Notes under the pieces: model-generated
Seen by the model: the letters and a program-made list of their open reading frames with translations, nothing else
The model's database searches: none
Told to the model about the DNA's origin: nothing
Translations under genes and position numbers: made by a program
Assembly (NCBI GenBank): GCA_030512295.1
Contig: JAULSR010000006.1
Coordinates: 186,001 to 250,000, forward strand
Origin: Bombardia bombarda
Taxonomy: Eukaryota > Ascomycota > Sordariomycetes > Sordariales > Lasiosphaeriaceae
Direction: 5' to 3'
DNA length: 64,000 bases
Shown here: positions 35,397 through 47,516 of the stretch, one piece after another
How positions within the stretch are numbered: the stretch's first letter is position 1
Layout of the letters: every line of letters begins with the position of its first letter

Positions 35397-37657
35397 TCAC
35401 TCCCAGTTCATGCCCACAAGATCAGCCAGCCAATTCTCCGACTCGCCGAGCTCAAACAACGGCATAGGCAAGGGCGCCCCATTCGCCGCCGCTGCCGCCT
35501 CATCCATTAACGCTACCTCTACCTCCTTCGTGTTCCGCTCCAGCGCCTCCAGCTCCATCACGAAACCAGCCCTCATCGCCTTGAGCACCTTCATGCCCGT
35601 GACGAACGTGTCCTCGTGCACGCTGGGGCCGATGACGCGCCGCATAGTGGTGGCGCCCTCGAACGCGGCCAGAAGCTGGTCGCAGACGCTGAGGATGTCG
35701 ATCTTGTCCTTGACGGCGCGGCGGTCCCAGGCGGGGTCGTCGAGCGCGGAGAGCTGGTGGAGCGACATGATGCAGTGGACCATGTTGCACCAGTAGATGA
35801 AGGTCATGCCGAGGTACGTCTTGCTGGAGAGCGAGAGGTGGAGTTCGAACCAGCTTTTGACGGCGGCGAGGGAGGACTCGAGGAGCTCGTAGCGCTGGAA
35901 GTCGGGGGTGAAGAGGGATGCGGGCTTCAGCCTGTGGATGGCGCTTTGTTGGACTAGGAGGGTGGTGTAGTGCATTTGGGCTTGGATTTCATCTGGGGGC
36001 TATGTTAATTTGTTGGGTAGAATGATGGGGTGGGTGGTTAAACATACGGTACGTTGTTAGATGGGGTGGTAGTTGAGCGATGATGCTTTCCAGGTGGTTG
36101 CGAAGGAGCGCGTGGTATGAGACTGACGAATTCCCGACGTCAGGCTGGCCAGCTGTGCGACCGGCTAGTTGCTCGATGATGAGCTGCATTTTTACCTGAG
36201 CTACAAGCATGTCGTCTCCGTCCCATTCTCGTCGGTGGGACAAGTTGCGGAGGTGATCGTCCATATGTGGAGTCCAGTCTAGAGTGTCGTTCTTTTTGAG
36301 ATTGAACGTGATTCTGATATTTGAGCACCCAGGTAAGCTAATGAAACATAGACACAAGTGAGAGCAAGGAGTTGGCTTACTGGGATGTGAGATAAAAGCA
36401 AGCCAGCGCGGCTCTAATCTCGACTATGGAGTGTTGCTTAGGATTGGGCACGCCGGTCGGCGCCAATACCAACTTGGGGCACATAACCAAGTACGGCTCC
36501 GTCGTCGTTTTGCATAGACCCAGGTCACAGACAAGGGATTTCGCTAGTGAGGACATGACTGAGAGATGTCTCCGGTCCGATCGATGATGACAAGCCCTGT
36601 ATCACGGCGTTAGATATCCGAGTAACCCAACGGGTCGAGACAGAAGCAGCTCACCAAGCCATCGACGCTAGGATGCCTAGAAGCAAGTCCAGGTTTGCCT
36701 CATTCTCCACAACCATCTTCTGGGCGATGTACTTGGCGGCGGCCTCGGACATGAGGCGCTGCTCAGCTAGGTACTTGCAGTTGATCATCATGATGTTGAA
36801 CCACAGGAAGGGGTACTGCTCGCGTAACCGTTCGGCTGATAGTGAGGTAGGCAGGTGAACAAAGGGCAAAAAGCCGAGCATGTGCTTTCGGAATATGTCG
36901 AGATTCTCCTCCGCCTCGAGAGGTGTTGGCTGGTACGAAGAGTAAGGGCCACATGATGAATGTGCCAACTCCGGCGGTGTTACTGGGCGAGCATCGAAGA
37001 CTGGCTGATAGGGGTTGCCCAGAAGGCCGCGAACAGGAACACAGCTAGTGAGACGGGGGAAGCTTTCCGGAGGGGACGAGTTGTCGTCGCCATGGTTGCT
37101 TCTGCTAGTGATGGTGGAGTGAGTGCTCAGGGCGGGTGTGTTGACTCCCAAGTATGGTTCGTCATGTATAGAAGTAGGGAGTGAAACAAGAGCAGTAGTA
37201 GGAGAGGGAGTCGGAGCTGGGTTTGCTTCTCCAATCGCGGTTTGCTTCTGGAGAAGTGAGACGAGTCCTTCAAGCTTCTCTTCGAGCTGTGCGGCTCGAG
37301 AGAGCGGTGGCCGCCTGCCATGGCGTTTTCGGACAGTCATGGACGGAACGCATTCTTTTTTAAGACGGTGACATCTGAGGACGGCTGGTTAGCGTTGGGG
37401 GGGTAGAGAACATGATGGGCCAGATGGACAGCGGTGGTCCTCGGGGTTCGGCGCTCCAGGAGGGGGGTTCGTGTATGACTGGGAGGAAACGGAGGTCGGG
37501 TTCATGTGTAAGTGAAGAAGGGAAGGTACCTTTCACAGGCGGGCCCTTCGGTACGGTAGATGCACCGGCATTTGGCGCGAAAACAGTTGGAGCACGCCTT
37601 GCCATACGCGGCGGGGACGCCGCTAATCTGCTCCTTGTCCGCCCCAGCTTCCTCCAT
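35397..37657 (-). CDS. Zn2Cys6 transcription factor
   Basis: Five exons: 37657-37530, 37374-36655, 36596-36381, 36337-36048 and 35992-35397; 649 residues. The binuclear zinc cluster is split by the first intron. Its six cysteines at 22, 25, 32, 41, 44 and 51 fit C-x2-C-x6-C-x8-C-x2-C-x6-C, with one extra Cys at 30 (ACSNCFRAKCRC...CERCHRLKKEC). A basic linker VRKRHGRRPP and a short heptad-like AQLEEKLEGLVSLLQ suggest dimerisation. The rest is the helical middle region usual in fungal Gal4-type regulators (FRKHMLGFLPFVHLPT, YPFLWFNIMMINCKYL). Target genes are unknown. Splice choice between exons 3 and 4 is the least certain. It converges with the surface protein gene and has a 1.6 kb spacer upstream. 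Confidence 0.92.
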
Positions 37658-39277
37658 TGCAGTGGTCGTCACTGTCTTCAGTGTCCAGTATCTGCCCCCT
37701 TCCGGGGGTTAGGGTTCTGTAGGCAGCTGTCAACCTGCTGGGTACAGGCGATCGTCCAGGCGAGAAACCTCGGGCACGAGCGAGGGGAATAAAAGTCGGC
37801 TTGTTTTCCAATTTCGGTTGGACGCAGATGGGTCTCGAAACGGTCGCCGGGCTTGACTGTTGATGGATGTACAACCGATGGAGTTGACGAACGACGGCAC
37901 GAACGGAGTTGGGCATGGGAACAGTGCAGTGTGGATGGGGCCCCTCGCGGCTCAAATACCGTCCCTTTCAAATGCCAGACGAACGGCACAGCATAAGGTA
38001 GGTAGGTAGCTGGGCAAGCTAGACCCGGATTTCGGGCAGTGACTTATGTCCGGAACTCCGCGCCAACCTGCCCACAGTCAATCTGATTATTACTAATGAT
38101 GGGCCCCGAATCCCGCACAAAGGTGCACTGAGACAGGCAAGGAGGCGAAGCACCCAAGAAAAATACGGTCTGCAACATATCACGTTTCTGGTGTTCACTG
38201 GAGGAGCCTGAGACTGGAGGGTGGGAGCAAAACCGACGATGGATCTGCGCTGCCAAAGTGCGAGGTTATCGGCATTCCGAAAAACGGAGGACAATGGGCG
38301 ACTGGGGACCAATACATGGACCTTGACTATGACTGGGGTGAGAATGTCCAGTCGGTAAGTATGCGAATTGTGCTTGTCGCTAACTGGAAGATTTTGATAC
38401 TCATGAGCTCGGTACGTACTGCCTGAGGGAGGCGGTAGACCAGGCCGTTGCTTTGATTTAATGAGAAGCGTTAAGTGCACGTAGAGCTCTGAAGTCCTGT
38501 GAAGTGCTGTGAGCTGAGATCGAACTTGAAGTAGCATTGAAGGCAAACTGAGGGCACCACACTCAATTAGGTCAGCTCGATTCATGTATTGACGGCCACC
38601 TTGCTTCAATTGCAGGATCATGATAATGTAGGCTATAGAGAGCATCCAGCAGGGAGCGTTTGTGCTCGCACCTTTCTCCCTGTCCCTACCAAGGCCCGAC
38701 TGTAAGGTATGTGAGCCTGTTGAGAGGCAGAGGTGCAGCAGTAAAACTGGTGCCCAATTTGATCCCATCGCTTTCAAGTTGGCATTGAAGTATCGCGACC
38801 AGACTGAACAGTAGTCTAGATTTGAGCTTCACATGTGCTGAACGTGCAGTAGTAGACCTGAACAGTCGCATATCCTGAACAGCAGACCTGAACATGTAAG
38901 CATTCACATACAGGACAGTAAACATGACATTCACATACTTCTGCGCCCTGGAACAGTCAATGATCATGCTGGTTTTTCGCGTCTATATGACGTGCAGCTC
39001 TGCACCTTTCACTCCTCCAGAGTACGCGAGAAGGTGATCACCTGCGCAAATCCAAGCTTCGCAGTTAACTATCTCTTTCCTGACTGATCTCGTCTTGGAA
39101 AAGAAAGACAAATCGCTTACAGCTTCCCACTTTACCCTTGTTTACATACTTTGAGATATCCAGTCGCGTAAGTCCCCGCACAATCCATCGTCGCCCCTCG
39201 GTCCTCTCCGCGTTTGTCAAGCAATGATAGTCTCCATCCGGCTAACCGACAAAACAGAACTTTGGTCTGGTCTCAAA
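37658..39277. other. Divergent promoter region
   Basis: A 1.6 kb space between the starts of the Zn2Cys6 factor and the coiled-coil gene. A 250-codon minus-strand frame (38019-38777) has no domain and is probably chance. Five CTGAAC motifs cluster between 38804 and 38893. Confidence 0.6.
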
Positions 39278-41861
39278 ATGGACTCCCAAGCACCCGTATC
39301 AATGGATTCGGTAGCCAGCCGCGCCGCGAACCGCGCAGCAAGGCGTCGGCACAAACTGAAAGTCGGGACGTACGAAAAGTACGACTTGGTGAGTAACACG
39401 ACCGAAGTCCACCCAGCAAGAAAACGCTAACGGTGAAAAGGCTGAGTCCGAGGCCCCTGAGCAAGATGCTACATTGACCAAGACCCTGGAAGCTTTCGCT
39501 CAAGAATATATCAAGTTGGGCCTTCACAGCCCATATCACCCTCTTAGGGAGCAGTTGTCGAAAGAGGCCGCGGAGATGAGCCTGCCCTCCGCCACTGACG
39601 AAGACTTAATGGTCTTTTCCTCGGACGAAGAGGAAAAGCCTCGGTCGCGGAAACGACACAACTTGGATGAGGAGGAGTGGAATCCGTCCGCAGGTACCAC
39701 CCGGAAGAGAAAGCTGGCGGCCTGCTCCGCTACTTTGCGGTCCAGTTCCGTGTCTGCTTCGCGTTCCCTTTCTGCTTCGCGGCCTGCAAAGCGCCAGCGG
39801 TCAGACCAGAAGCAGGAGCTGTCGGATCAAAAGACGTCAACCGAGAACGTGAAGTCAACCCGCAGGCAGTCGACCGAGAAGAGGTCAACTCGGAAGCGAT
39901 CGGACCAGAAGCAGCCACGTCGGTCTCGACAACCCTCTGCTGCTGCGCCTATTGTTGTTCTTGCCTCTTCACCGGAGCCTGAACGTATTTCTGCCCCTGA
40001 GCCTGCGCCTACTCCTGCACCCGAGCCTGCAGTGATTCCTTTTTCCGATCCTGCAACGATTTCCCCCCCTGCGTCTGCTCTTATTTCGGCAAGAGAGCGC
40101 TATCTTTCTCCCTCCTCGCAGAACTTCTCCGATTCCGGGTTCTTTCCAGGAACTCGAAGGCTTCTTTTCAAGACTGGCCGCGTCACTAACGCCGGACTTC
40201 TCAAAGAAGTCACTCAAGGGAATATCCGCCTCAACAGCCTCACCACTGCGCAGAAGGAAAAGGTCATGGATCTTGGGAAAGATCCTCTGCACAAGGCCTT
40301 TTGGCCGGGAAAGCTAGGCCTCTCTTCTGGTCAAGCTCGTACTGAAGACAAAGAGAACGTGTTTCCCTCCGCCGATCCTGCGGTCGATCGTATTCATTCG
40401 ACTGGCTATACGCCGTTGTATCAGATGATGGATGTTGGCAGAGATGCTCTACGTGAGCCCATCAGGACGACGAAACTTCGGAACAGCAGACAACATCCGT
40501 ATCGTCGAGCTCCTGCTGATGAGAACGAGAGACCATCTTCCTTTGCTAGCCCCAAGGGTGTCCCGGCCAATTCGCCTTTTGTCAGGGAGAAGAAGAGCAA
40601 TTCGGAATTACCCTCACTCGAGGCCTTCAAGTCAATGTACAAGGGGTACAGAAACATCCGTGAAGATGAGGGAGAGCATCGTCAAGCTCAAATCCCTGGA
40701 ATTCGCGCTGAGCAGTTGCGCCACGTGAACGAGGAGGAACCCATTGCCCATATTATAATTGGCCACGGTGTTGACGCGTCGCCAGAGAGGGCAACCGGAT
40801 ATCAGCTAGACGAGCAAGATGTGGTCATGCAGGAGACTGCTGCATCAGAGGCTGATGCTGATGAGGCCACTGTCGCTCAGGAGGCTGCCGCAGAGGAGAA
40901 TGATGCTCGACTTGACGAAGAAGAGGATCAAGCCATACCCAAGACATCTGAGCAGCTGGCTGATGAAGCTTGGGAAAAGATGACTGCCAATCTCCGAGAG
41001 AAATGCCGGCACAACAAAGCAGCTCTTGACACAATCGCCCGCGAAGGAGCAGCCCGACGAGACGCTGCTGCTCTCAACATTGAGATTGAGCAGCTAAAGG
41101 AAAGTGTAGCTGCCAAGTCGGTCCCGGACAACGATCAAAGCCTGGAGCCGACTGAGCATACCTTCCGGTCATCCAGGAGAGACGCCACGCAGACCACCAC
41201 GCAGACCACCACAAGAAGGCGGTACGTCAGAAAAGCCGTGAGAGAGGCCGTCGAGCAAGCACTGGCCGAAATGAAAGCCCGCATGGAAGCAAACGCAAAG
41301 AAGGTCTGGATGGACGAGTACGCCCAGGACAAGGCGGCTCTGAAGGAAGCTGCTCGGCGCGGCAGAGAGGAGGCTGCTCGGATAAAGGCATTGGAAGATA
41401 GACTCATGGCTGAAGATGCTGAAGAGGAAGCCAGAGGGCAGGCTGAGAGAGCTGAAGCTGCCCGGCTGGAAGCTGAGCGAGTCGAGGCCGAGAGAACTAA
41501 ACCCATGCAGCTGGAAAACGAATTCATCGCCCAGCCCCGTCATCAGCAAGGTCTTGACCCGCAAGAAGCCTCCTGGCAGGGGATTCAGAACCCTCTGTCT
41601 GCCATTGGAAACCCCAGCGCTGGCCAAGTCATCGACATGATGAGTGACGAGCTGGTGAGGCGTCAGGTGGCGGATCGATTGGACCGGCACCAAGCAGAGA
41701 TGCGAGCTCAGACACAAGCAAATCAGCATCCCAGCGGCCTGGGCGGCGGGCCGATGTTGTGGAACGGTCAGTACGACTATTCGCACTTGCAGCACAACCA
41801 GTTCGAGTCCCAGGGCTCTTTTCATGACTGGGAATGGGAATTCGACGAAACTATCATCTAG
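39278..41861 (+). CDS. Large basic/acidic coiled-coil protein, probably nuclear
   Basis: Two exons, 39278-39388 and 39441-41861, with a 52-base intron; 843 residues. Exon 1 has a short conserved-looking basic helix SRAANRAARRRHKLKVGTYE. Exon 2 starts with an acidic stretch (DLMVFSSDEEEKPRSRKR), then a Lys/Arg/Ser-rich part with repeated SDQK and a Pro/Glu-rich PEPA repeat. The last third is strongly helical and charged with long Ala/Glu/Arg heptads, for example EQALAEMKARMEANAKKVW and ARRGREEAARIKALEDRL, typical coiled coil. Basic clusters suggest nuclear localisation. I do not recognise a family or function. Codon use is as in the neighbours and there is no sign of a break. Confidence 0.82.
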
Positions 41862-42657
41862 GGTATTTACCTACGGCGCCTAAACAGCAGAGAGCCGCCT
41901 GCTTCACGCTGCTGACCTCACGAATTTCGGCAAGGGGTCGTATCTGTTTTCGAGCATGGACGACGGGTGATACCCATGGCTGGGCGACTTGACTTGTTTT
42001 CTTTTTCTATTGATTTGTCTTTTGTTTTGTGTTAAGGGTTGGATGGTCTGTATCGCCGGGCGCGCGAGTGATGGGGAGACGTGTTTATTTCATGGTGGGG
42101 TTTCTGACGACTGGGTGACTGGGCGATCAGATACCCGAAGGTGATCTTTCTTTTTGTATTTTCCTTTGTTCTTTTTGATTTTTGTTTTGGGTTGCGGAGG
42201 ATAAATATCTTCAGATATCTGCATGCATGGATATCTACGACCCATCATGGGTACATTTGGCTGAGGAGATGTCTCTAGCAGATGGACAGTCTCGCCGGGG
42301 GCTTGTCTTTTTCATTGTACGGGAAAGAGGAGGAAGCTACGGGGTTTCTGGAGTCATTAAACAGTTATTCCCCTTAGGGTTGACATAATCCTTTCCCATG
42401 TTAAGTGAATATGCACATGGTCTCGGTGTGTTGATGCATCATGACTGTCGAAGAAGACGAAAATTCTTCATTTCTATTAAATATGCCACCCTGTTTACGT
42501 TCTCGCAACATGCGAATTATATTAACGATCAATGCGGAAATAAGTTCCCAGCTCTCCATGATTAAATACAACCGCATTTTTATCATGCCCCGAATATATT
42601 AAGAAAGAAAGCAGAGTTAAGGTACCAATAAAACCAACGACCCGTCCCGCCCACCCA
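41862..42657. other. Spacer between convergent genes
   Basis: 3' flanks with T-rich stretches. No gene is supported. Confidence 0.7.
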
Positions 42658-43266
42658 TCACCGCGCTCTGCGCCCCCCACCTTCAACCCTCTTCACCTCA
42701 TCCAGCAACCGCTGCTCCTTCTTCTGCTTCTTAGCAAGCAACGAATTACTAGCCAGCATCTCCTGCTCCGCATTCTGCATGAGCTCCATGACCCTCTGGG
42801 CCTCCCGCCGGAAGATGCGCTTCTCGGCGTTGCTCACATGGCTCTCGTTGGCCCGCTGGTTCCAGTACTCGGTCATGCTCTGCAGGGCGGCGCACACCCC
42901 CACATCATATGCATGCAGCGTCTCTGCCTCGCGCACTGTGGTGATGGCGGCCTTGAGTCTGGTCTGCACTGAGAGTTCTGGCTGGTGCTTATTCAGAGAA
43001 GAAGGCGAGGACTTGGTTGTTGCTGCGGAAGATGAGACCGATTGCGGATGGTCAAGCTGGAGTGGGCTGATGGTCTCAACTTCGTCGTCGTCGTTGTTAT
43101 CGTCCTCCTCGGCTGATGATGCCTTGTCTGATTGCATACGCATTATCTGGCTTTTGGCAAGCCACTCGGCGACGGAAGAGCCGCGGTGGTGAGCTTTGGG
43201 CGAGGATGAGCCGGTTTCTTGGTCTTGTTCTAGATAGGGGGGGGTGATGAGACGAAGAAAGGTCAT
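42658..43266 (-). CDS. Small coiled-coil protein, unknown
   Basis: A single exon of 202 residues. An N-terminal Ser-rich part contains an acidic DDNNDDDE run. A helical core VQTRLKAAITTVREAETLHAY... and SMTEYWNQRANES is followed by a long charged helix ending KKQKKEQRLLDEVKRVEGGG. The start is the first ATG of a frame with steady codon bias. I do not recognise it; the helices suggest a structural or scaffold role only. Confidence 0.65.
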   Translation of the reverse strand: MTFLRLITPPYLEQDQETGSSSPKAHHRGSSVAEWLAKSQIMRMQSDKASSAEEDDNNDDDEVETISPLQLDHPQSVSSSAATTKSSPSSLNKHQPELSVQTRLKAAITTVREAETLHAYDVGVCAALQSMTEYWNQRANESHVSNAEKRIFRREAQRVMELMQNAEQEMLASNSLLAKKQKKEQRLLDEVKRVEGGGRRAR

Positions 43267-44924
43267 GATCTGGTGAGGAGGTTACTGCAGTTTTGTCTCT
43301 TGAACATAAAAAAAGACTGGAGCTTGCAGTTGCGGTTTTATGGATATGCAATCTCTTTGTTGCAACTGCACAGACAATCTGCCTTTGTTGTCCGTCTCAA
43401 TGCCTTACATGTTGGCGACAATGCTGGTACAAGCATTGTTGCAGAGGAACAAGCAGTACCAATATTTCGGCATCTCGACCGTTGATCTCGGCCCGGACAC
43501 AGATGCATGATGTTTTGTCGTCGTCGATTTGTACATGACCCGTCGACTCGGGGAGTTGACGCCGGGGCACAGCTCGGTAACAGTAAACTGGGTGGGGACG
43601 TTGCATTAGAGATGCATTTGCTCGGTATCGACAAACCTTATGGCCACCATATTCATGTGGACTATCCACAACATGAAGTATGTGGTATCGCTGTATGCGA
43701 ATTACCAGCCTGTTTGGTATATATAACAAGAACACTACTACCCATATTTTATGGTTTCCTTGTTCATTCCCTGAGTACTGTTCTTGTTTTCCCAGCGAGT
43801 GAGGTAGTTAATAAATAGCAACATGAGGCGTTTACAAAAATAATGATGGCACTTCATAGCGCCAGAATTATATTTATCTAACCCAAGTATTTATTCTTGT
43901 GAGCAACTTCATTCAAGAGGCCAAAAGTGAGGATTGAGCATTGACGACTAAAAAAAGGGGCAAGGAAAACAAATAAAAAAAGGGGGCCCCACAAGTTCTA
44001 TCTCCACTTTTTCACTTGCTGATGCTGGACCAGTACGGTACTAATGAAGAAGGATCAACGCCAAACAAGCCTCGAAGCCATGCCAAAAGAAGAAAGTTGC
44101 GTACTCATGCACATGCATGTGCAACCGCATCTGAACGAAGTCCTGCAGTGCTGACGCGACAGGACACGACAAGACCACAGCAGCTGAGCAGGGTGTGCGA
44201 GTCGGCCGTCCCCGATCGCTTGTCTTCGGTCTGTCATCTGTAGTACTGTGTACAGCGTGAATAGGTACAGTACTTAATAATTAAGATTATATACGTACTG
44301 TGGTACAAATCTCGCGAATCTCGTACTGGTTTTGGGACGCCACCTTCCACATTTGTTCAAACGGAACGGTCGGTCGGTTCGGCTGGGCGGGTGGAGCGCG
44401 CGCCGACAAGAGAAAACGGGATTTTTGAAAGCGCTCCCTCCATGGCAAAGGCGTAAAGGCGCATCGTGGCCGAAACGCCAAGGATTTAAGCGTTGATGCG
44501 GGGTGAGTGAAGAATCTCCTTGTGTCCTTCCATTCCAGGTTTTGCAGGTCATTATCTCGGGCCGTAGTGGGGTATTTTGGGGGCTGCCGGAAGCTGTATT
44601 TTTTTTCTCTTCACGCGATATTTTTTTTAAATCAGGCCCCCGACTCGTGAAGTGACTGTGTCTTGTCTTGAGTGCCTGTTCGTCCTGATTTCGTTCCCGC
44701 CTAGGTAGCTATTTAAGTTAAGTCATACTTTCCTTTTGATCAAGGTTTCAGGAACCAACACTCTTTTCCTTTACAAAAAAATACGACCCCCTTCCCCTCC
44801 CCTCGTCTGTAACCCCGCTATTGTAGCTACTATCTCGACACAATCGCGACCGCCCCGCGCGCGCGCGCAACAAAGTCGCTAACAAACCAAACCAAATAAC
44901 AGCCAAACAAAACAAACCGCCAAG
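43267..44924. other. Divergent intergenic region
   Basis: It contains the promoters of the small coiled-coil gene and of HPT1. A/T tracts lie near 43940-43985 and 44600-44630, and a GC alternation run is at 44856-44869 shortly before the HPT1 start. Small frames are not supported. Confidence 0.65.
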
Positions 44925-45614
44925 ATGGTTGAGAAGATCTTCGTCACGTACAATGATGTACACAAGCTGTGCCAGGAGGCGGCGCCCAAGATCGTCGAGG
45001 ACTTCAAGCCGCAGCTCATGATCGCCATCGGCGGCGGCGGCTACGTGCCCGCGCGCATCCTGCGCTCCTTCCTCAAGCAGCCCGGCTCGCCCAACATCCC
45101 CATCCAGGCCATTGGCCTCTCGCTGTACGAGACCCTTCCGAACGACTCGGTCGTCGAGGAGCCCGGCACCAAGGTCACGCGCACCCAGTGGCTCGACCTG
45201 AGCTCCCTGGGCGAGATGGGCAACCTGGTCGGCAAGCGCGTCCTCATCGTCGACGAGGTCGACGACACCCGCACCACCCTCGAGTACGCCGTCAAGGAGC
45301 TCGAGAAGGACGTCGAGATTGCCCGCCAAAAGTTTGGCGGCGAGAAGACCGAGTTCAGCATCTTTGTCCTCCATGTACGTTCCTTCGTTTCTTTTCTACT
45401 TTGTATGTGTACTGACAATGCTGGTGCGCAACAGAACAAGGACAAGACCAAGAAGGGCACTCTCCCACACGACATGTTCGAGAAGGGCCGCTACCACGCC
45501 GCCCGCACCGTCGGCGACGTCTGGATCTGCTACCCCTGGGAGGCGGTCGACATTGACGAGCACGACAGACTCGGCGCCGAGCAAAAGACTTCCGGCAACG
45601 TCAATGCGAAATGA
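44925..45614 (+). CDS. HPT1: Hypoxanthine-guanine phosphoribosyltransferase
   Basis: Purine salvage enzyme transferring phosphoribose from PRPP to hypoxanthine or guanine in the cytosol. Two exons, 44925-45374 and 45435-45614, with a 60-base intron; 209 residues. It opens MVEKIFVTYNDVHKLCQEAA, has IAIGGGGYVPARILR (about 33-47) and the PRPP-binding loop VLIVDEVDDTRTTL (106-119). Its C-terminal part has RYHAARTVGDVWICYPWE. The whole aligns by eye with the yeast Hpt1 type rather than with bacterial enzymes; a xanthine-preferring Xpt1 relative is the alternative. The start lies in a CAAG-ATG-G context. Confidence 0.93.
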   Translation: MVEKIFVTYNDVHKLCQEAAPKIVEDFKPQLMIAIGGGGYVPARILRSFLKQPGSPNIPIQAIGLSLYETLPNDSVVEEPGTKVTRTQWLDLSSLGEMGNLVGKRVLIVDEVDDTRTTLEYAVKELEKDVEIARQKFGGEKTEFSIFVLHVRSFVSFLLCMCTDNAGAQQNKDKTKKGTLPHDMFEKGRYHAARTVGDVWICYPWEAVDIDEHDRLGAEQKTSGNVNAK

Positions 45615-46371
45615 AGCACATAAACCCACAACCCTCACAGAAAAGGAAAAAAAAAACACAATCATGGTCTTAAATCAGTCACTTGGAGAGCGGTGGCGAT
45701 AGAAAACGACGAGCAGTTAATGATGTCTCATGCACGGCGTCTCGGAAAGCTGGTGGGAGAGAAGAGGAGTAGAAGAAGGTATTGCGGCATAGTGATAGTG
45801 CCGCAAGACAGCTGCGGGTGTGAGTGTATACACTATTCCTGGAAGCGTTTTTACTGTTGGGCAAGCAAGGCGTTGCGCGACCTCAGGTGGAGTTGGGTGG
45901 CCGGATAGAGGAGAAAGAGAGGGAACGAAACAAACATCTGGAGAGGCTTTTTGTGTGAAGCATTTTTTGCGACGTCAACTGCGCGCGCGCGATACAGCGG
46001 GCGATTCCCATACATACACAAACCCGGTATCATAGAGGCGCGATTCGCGCGGATTATATAGACTATGGGAATGGAAAAAAAAAATGGTAAACATCGAGCA
46101 GCTACAGAAATGGACTGAAAGTGAGTGCGGTTTGCCGGTCAGTTGGGACATGGCCAATCAAACCAGGCCGTATTAATGAGACTCGTGTATCTATCGAGGC
46201 AGGCTATCTAAGGTCTATCAAAAAACACCGCCGCCTGCTATAAACAAATGTGTTTTTCTTCTTAGTACATAAAAACCACAGGAGAGAGAATTATATTCAT
46301 AAGACAAAAATTATATTCATAAGACAAAAATTTTATTCATAAGACAAAGTCTCAAAAAACAAAACAGCCCC
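45615..46371. other. Spacer between convergent genes
   Basis: 3' flanks of HPT1 and of the oxidoreductase-like gene. It includes a GC alternation run near 45980-45990 and the 20-base triplicate annotated separately. Confidence 0.7.
46291..46348. repeat. Three tandem copies of a 20-base AT-rich unit
   Basis: The unit TTATATTCATAAGACAAAAA occurs at 46291-46310 and 46311-46330. A third copy at 46331-46348 has one A-to-T change near its start. It sits 23 bases after the stop of the oxidoreductase-like gene, so probably in its 3' untranslated region. Confidence 0.93.
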
Positions 46372-47516
46372 TCAACCACCCATCGTCCCCTCGCGCAGAT
46401 GCCTCTCCTTCAACCTCTTCTCCTGCTTCATAAACTCGCGAATGCCCACCGGCACATTCCTATACAACTCCTCATCCCAAAACCCATCCTTTGCCGCCAC
46501 CTTCCTCTGCTCACCGGCCGTCCAGTTCGCAGCCGACCCGCCCCCGTCATCATCCATGCTGACCGCGCCCCCTCGTCCACCTCGTGCACACCCAGCTTCA
46601 CGCTCTTGCTGTCCGCCGTCGCCGTCATGCTGTCGCTCGTGACCTCGATATCAGCGCCGGCCTCCTGCGCGCGCAGGCGGCGGTCGGCCTCGCCGCTGGC
46701 CTCGGACCAGGCCTCCATGTCGTCGCGGTAGAGGTCCCAGACGCAGTTGACGCAGCCGCTCATGCAGCAGTTGTCGGGCTCCTCGGGCTTGGGCGGCACG
46801 AGGACGCCGGCGACGAGGCGCGTCTTGGTGCGGATAGCCTCGAGGCGCTCGGCGCGCTCGGCGGGCCCGGCTAGGCTGGACCCGAAGACGATGCGGGCTC
46901 GGGCCTGTGCGTCGGTCATGACATCGTTAGAGCCTTGGTCTTGTTTTTTTGGTTGTGGTGGTGGTGGTGGTGGTGGTGGAGTAGAACTTGAAGAAGAAGG
47001 GGGGGACGGAGGTGAAGGTGATAATGATGGTGGTGATTGTGTGGAGGAAGATGGAGGTTCAGGAGCAGTAGCAGCAGCAGCAGCAAAAGGAGCAGTTGCA
47101 GTGGATGCGACGGACTTGGCCTTGGAGTCGGCGTCCTTGGGCTTGCGCCCGTTGCGCCGGGGCTTGGTGGGCGCCGCTTGGGCGGCGGGGGCAGCCTCCT
47201 CGGTGGCGGCGCGAGAGTTGGAGGCAGGCTTGGGGGTGGCGGCCGGAGCGGGCTTGGGAGCATCAGGAGTCGCTGGCGTGTCGGGCTGGGCAGAGGGCGC
47301 GGCCGACTTGGGGGGCACCTCGGGCTTCTTGTCGGCGTAGAGTTGCGAGTTGAGGATGCTCTCGTAGAAGGCGCCTATGGGGTGGACCTGCTCGGGCTGC
47401 TCGCCGGCCGGATGGGCAGCCGGGGATGCAAACATGCGCCGGGGCTGCTGGTGGGCGAGGGCGCTGGTCGCAGACCGGAGAGGTCGCGCAGCATTGCTCA
47501 GGATGCTTCTCCGCAT
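46372..47516 (-). CDS. Mitochondrial oxidoreductase-like domain protein (OXLD1 type), one apparent frameshift
   Basis: A single exon of about 381 residues if one base is restored. The N-terminus MRRSILSNAARPLRSAT is a mitochondrial presequence. A long Pro/Ala/Ser-rich disordered region follows. The recognisable domain is at about 241-270: PPKPEEPDNCCMSGCVNCVW then DLYRDDMEAW, the Cys-rich oxidoreductase-like motif (Cys at 250, 251, 255 and 258). The function of the family is not established. Downstream, the coherent C-terminus (SMDDDGGGSAANWTAGEQRK to LKERHLREGTMGG) is in another frame. The shift lies at a five-C run on the plus strand (46568-46572) and one extra base repairs it. Confidence 0.85.

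Noticed and set aside
38019..38777. 252-codon minus-strand frame
   Set aside because: Irregular codon use, no domain, and it sits in the promoter of two divergent genes.
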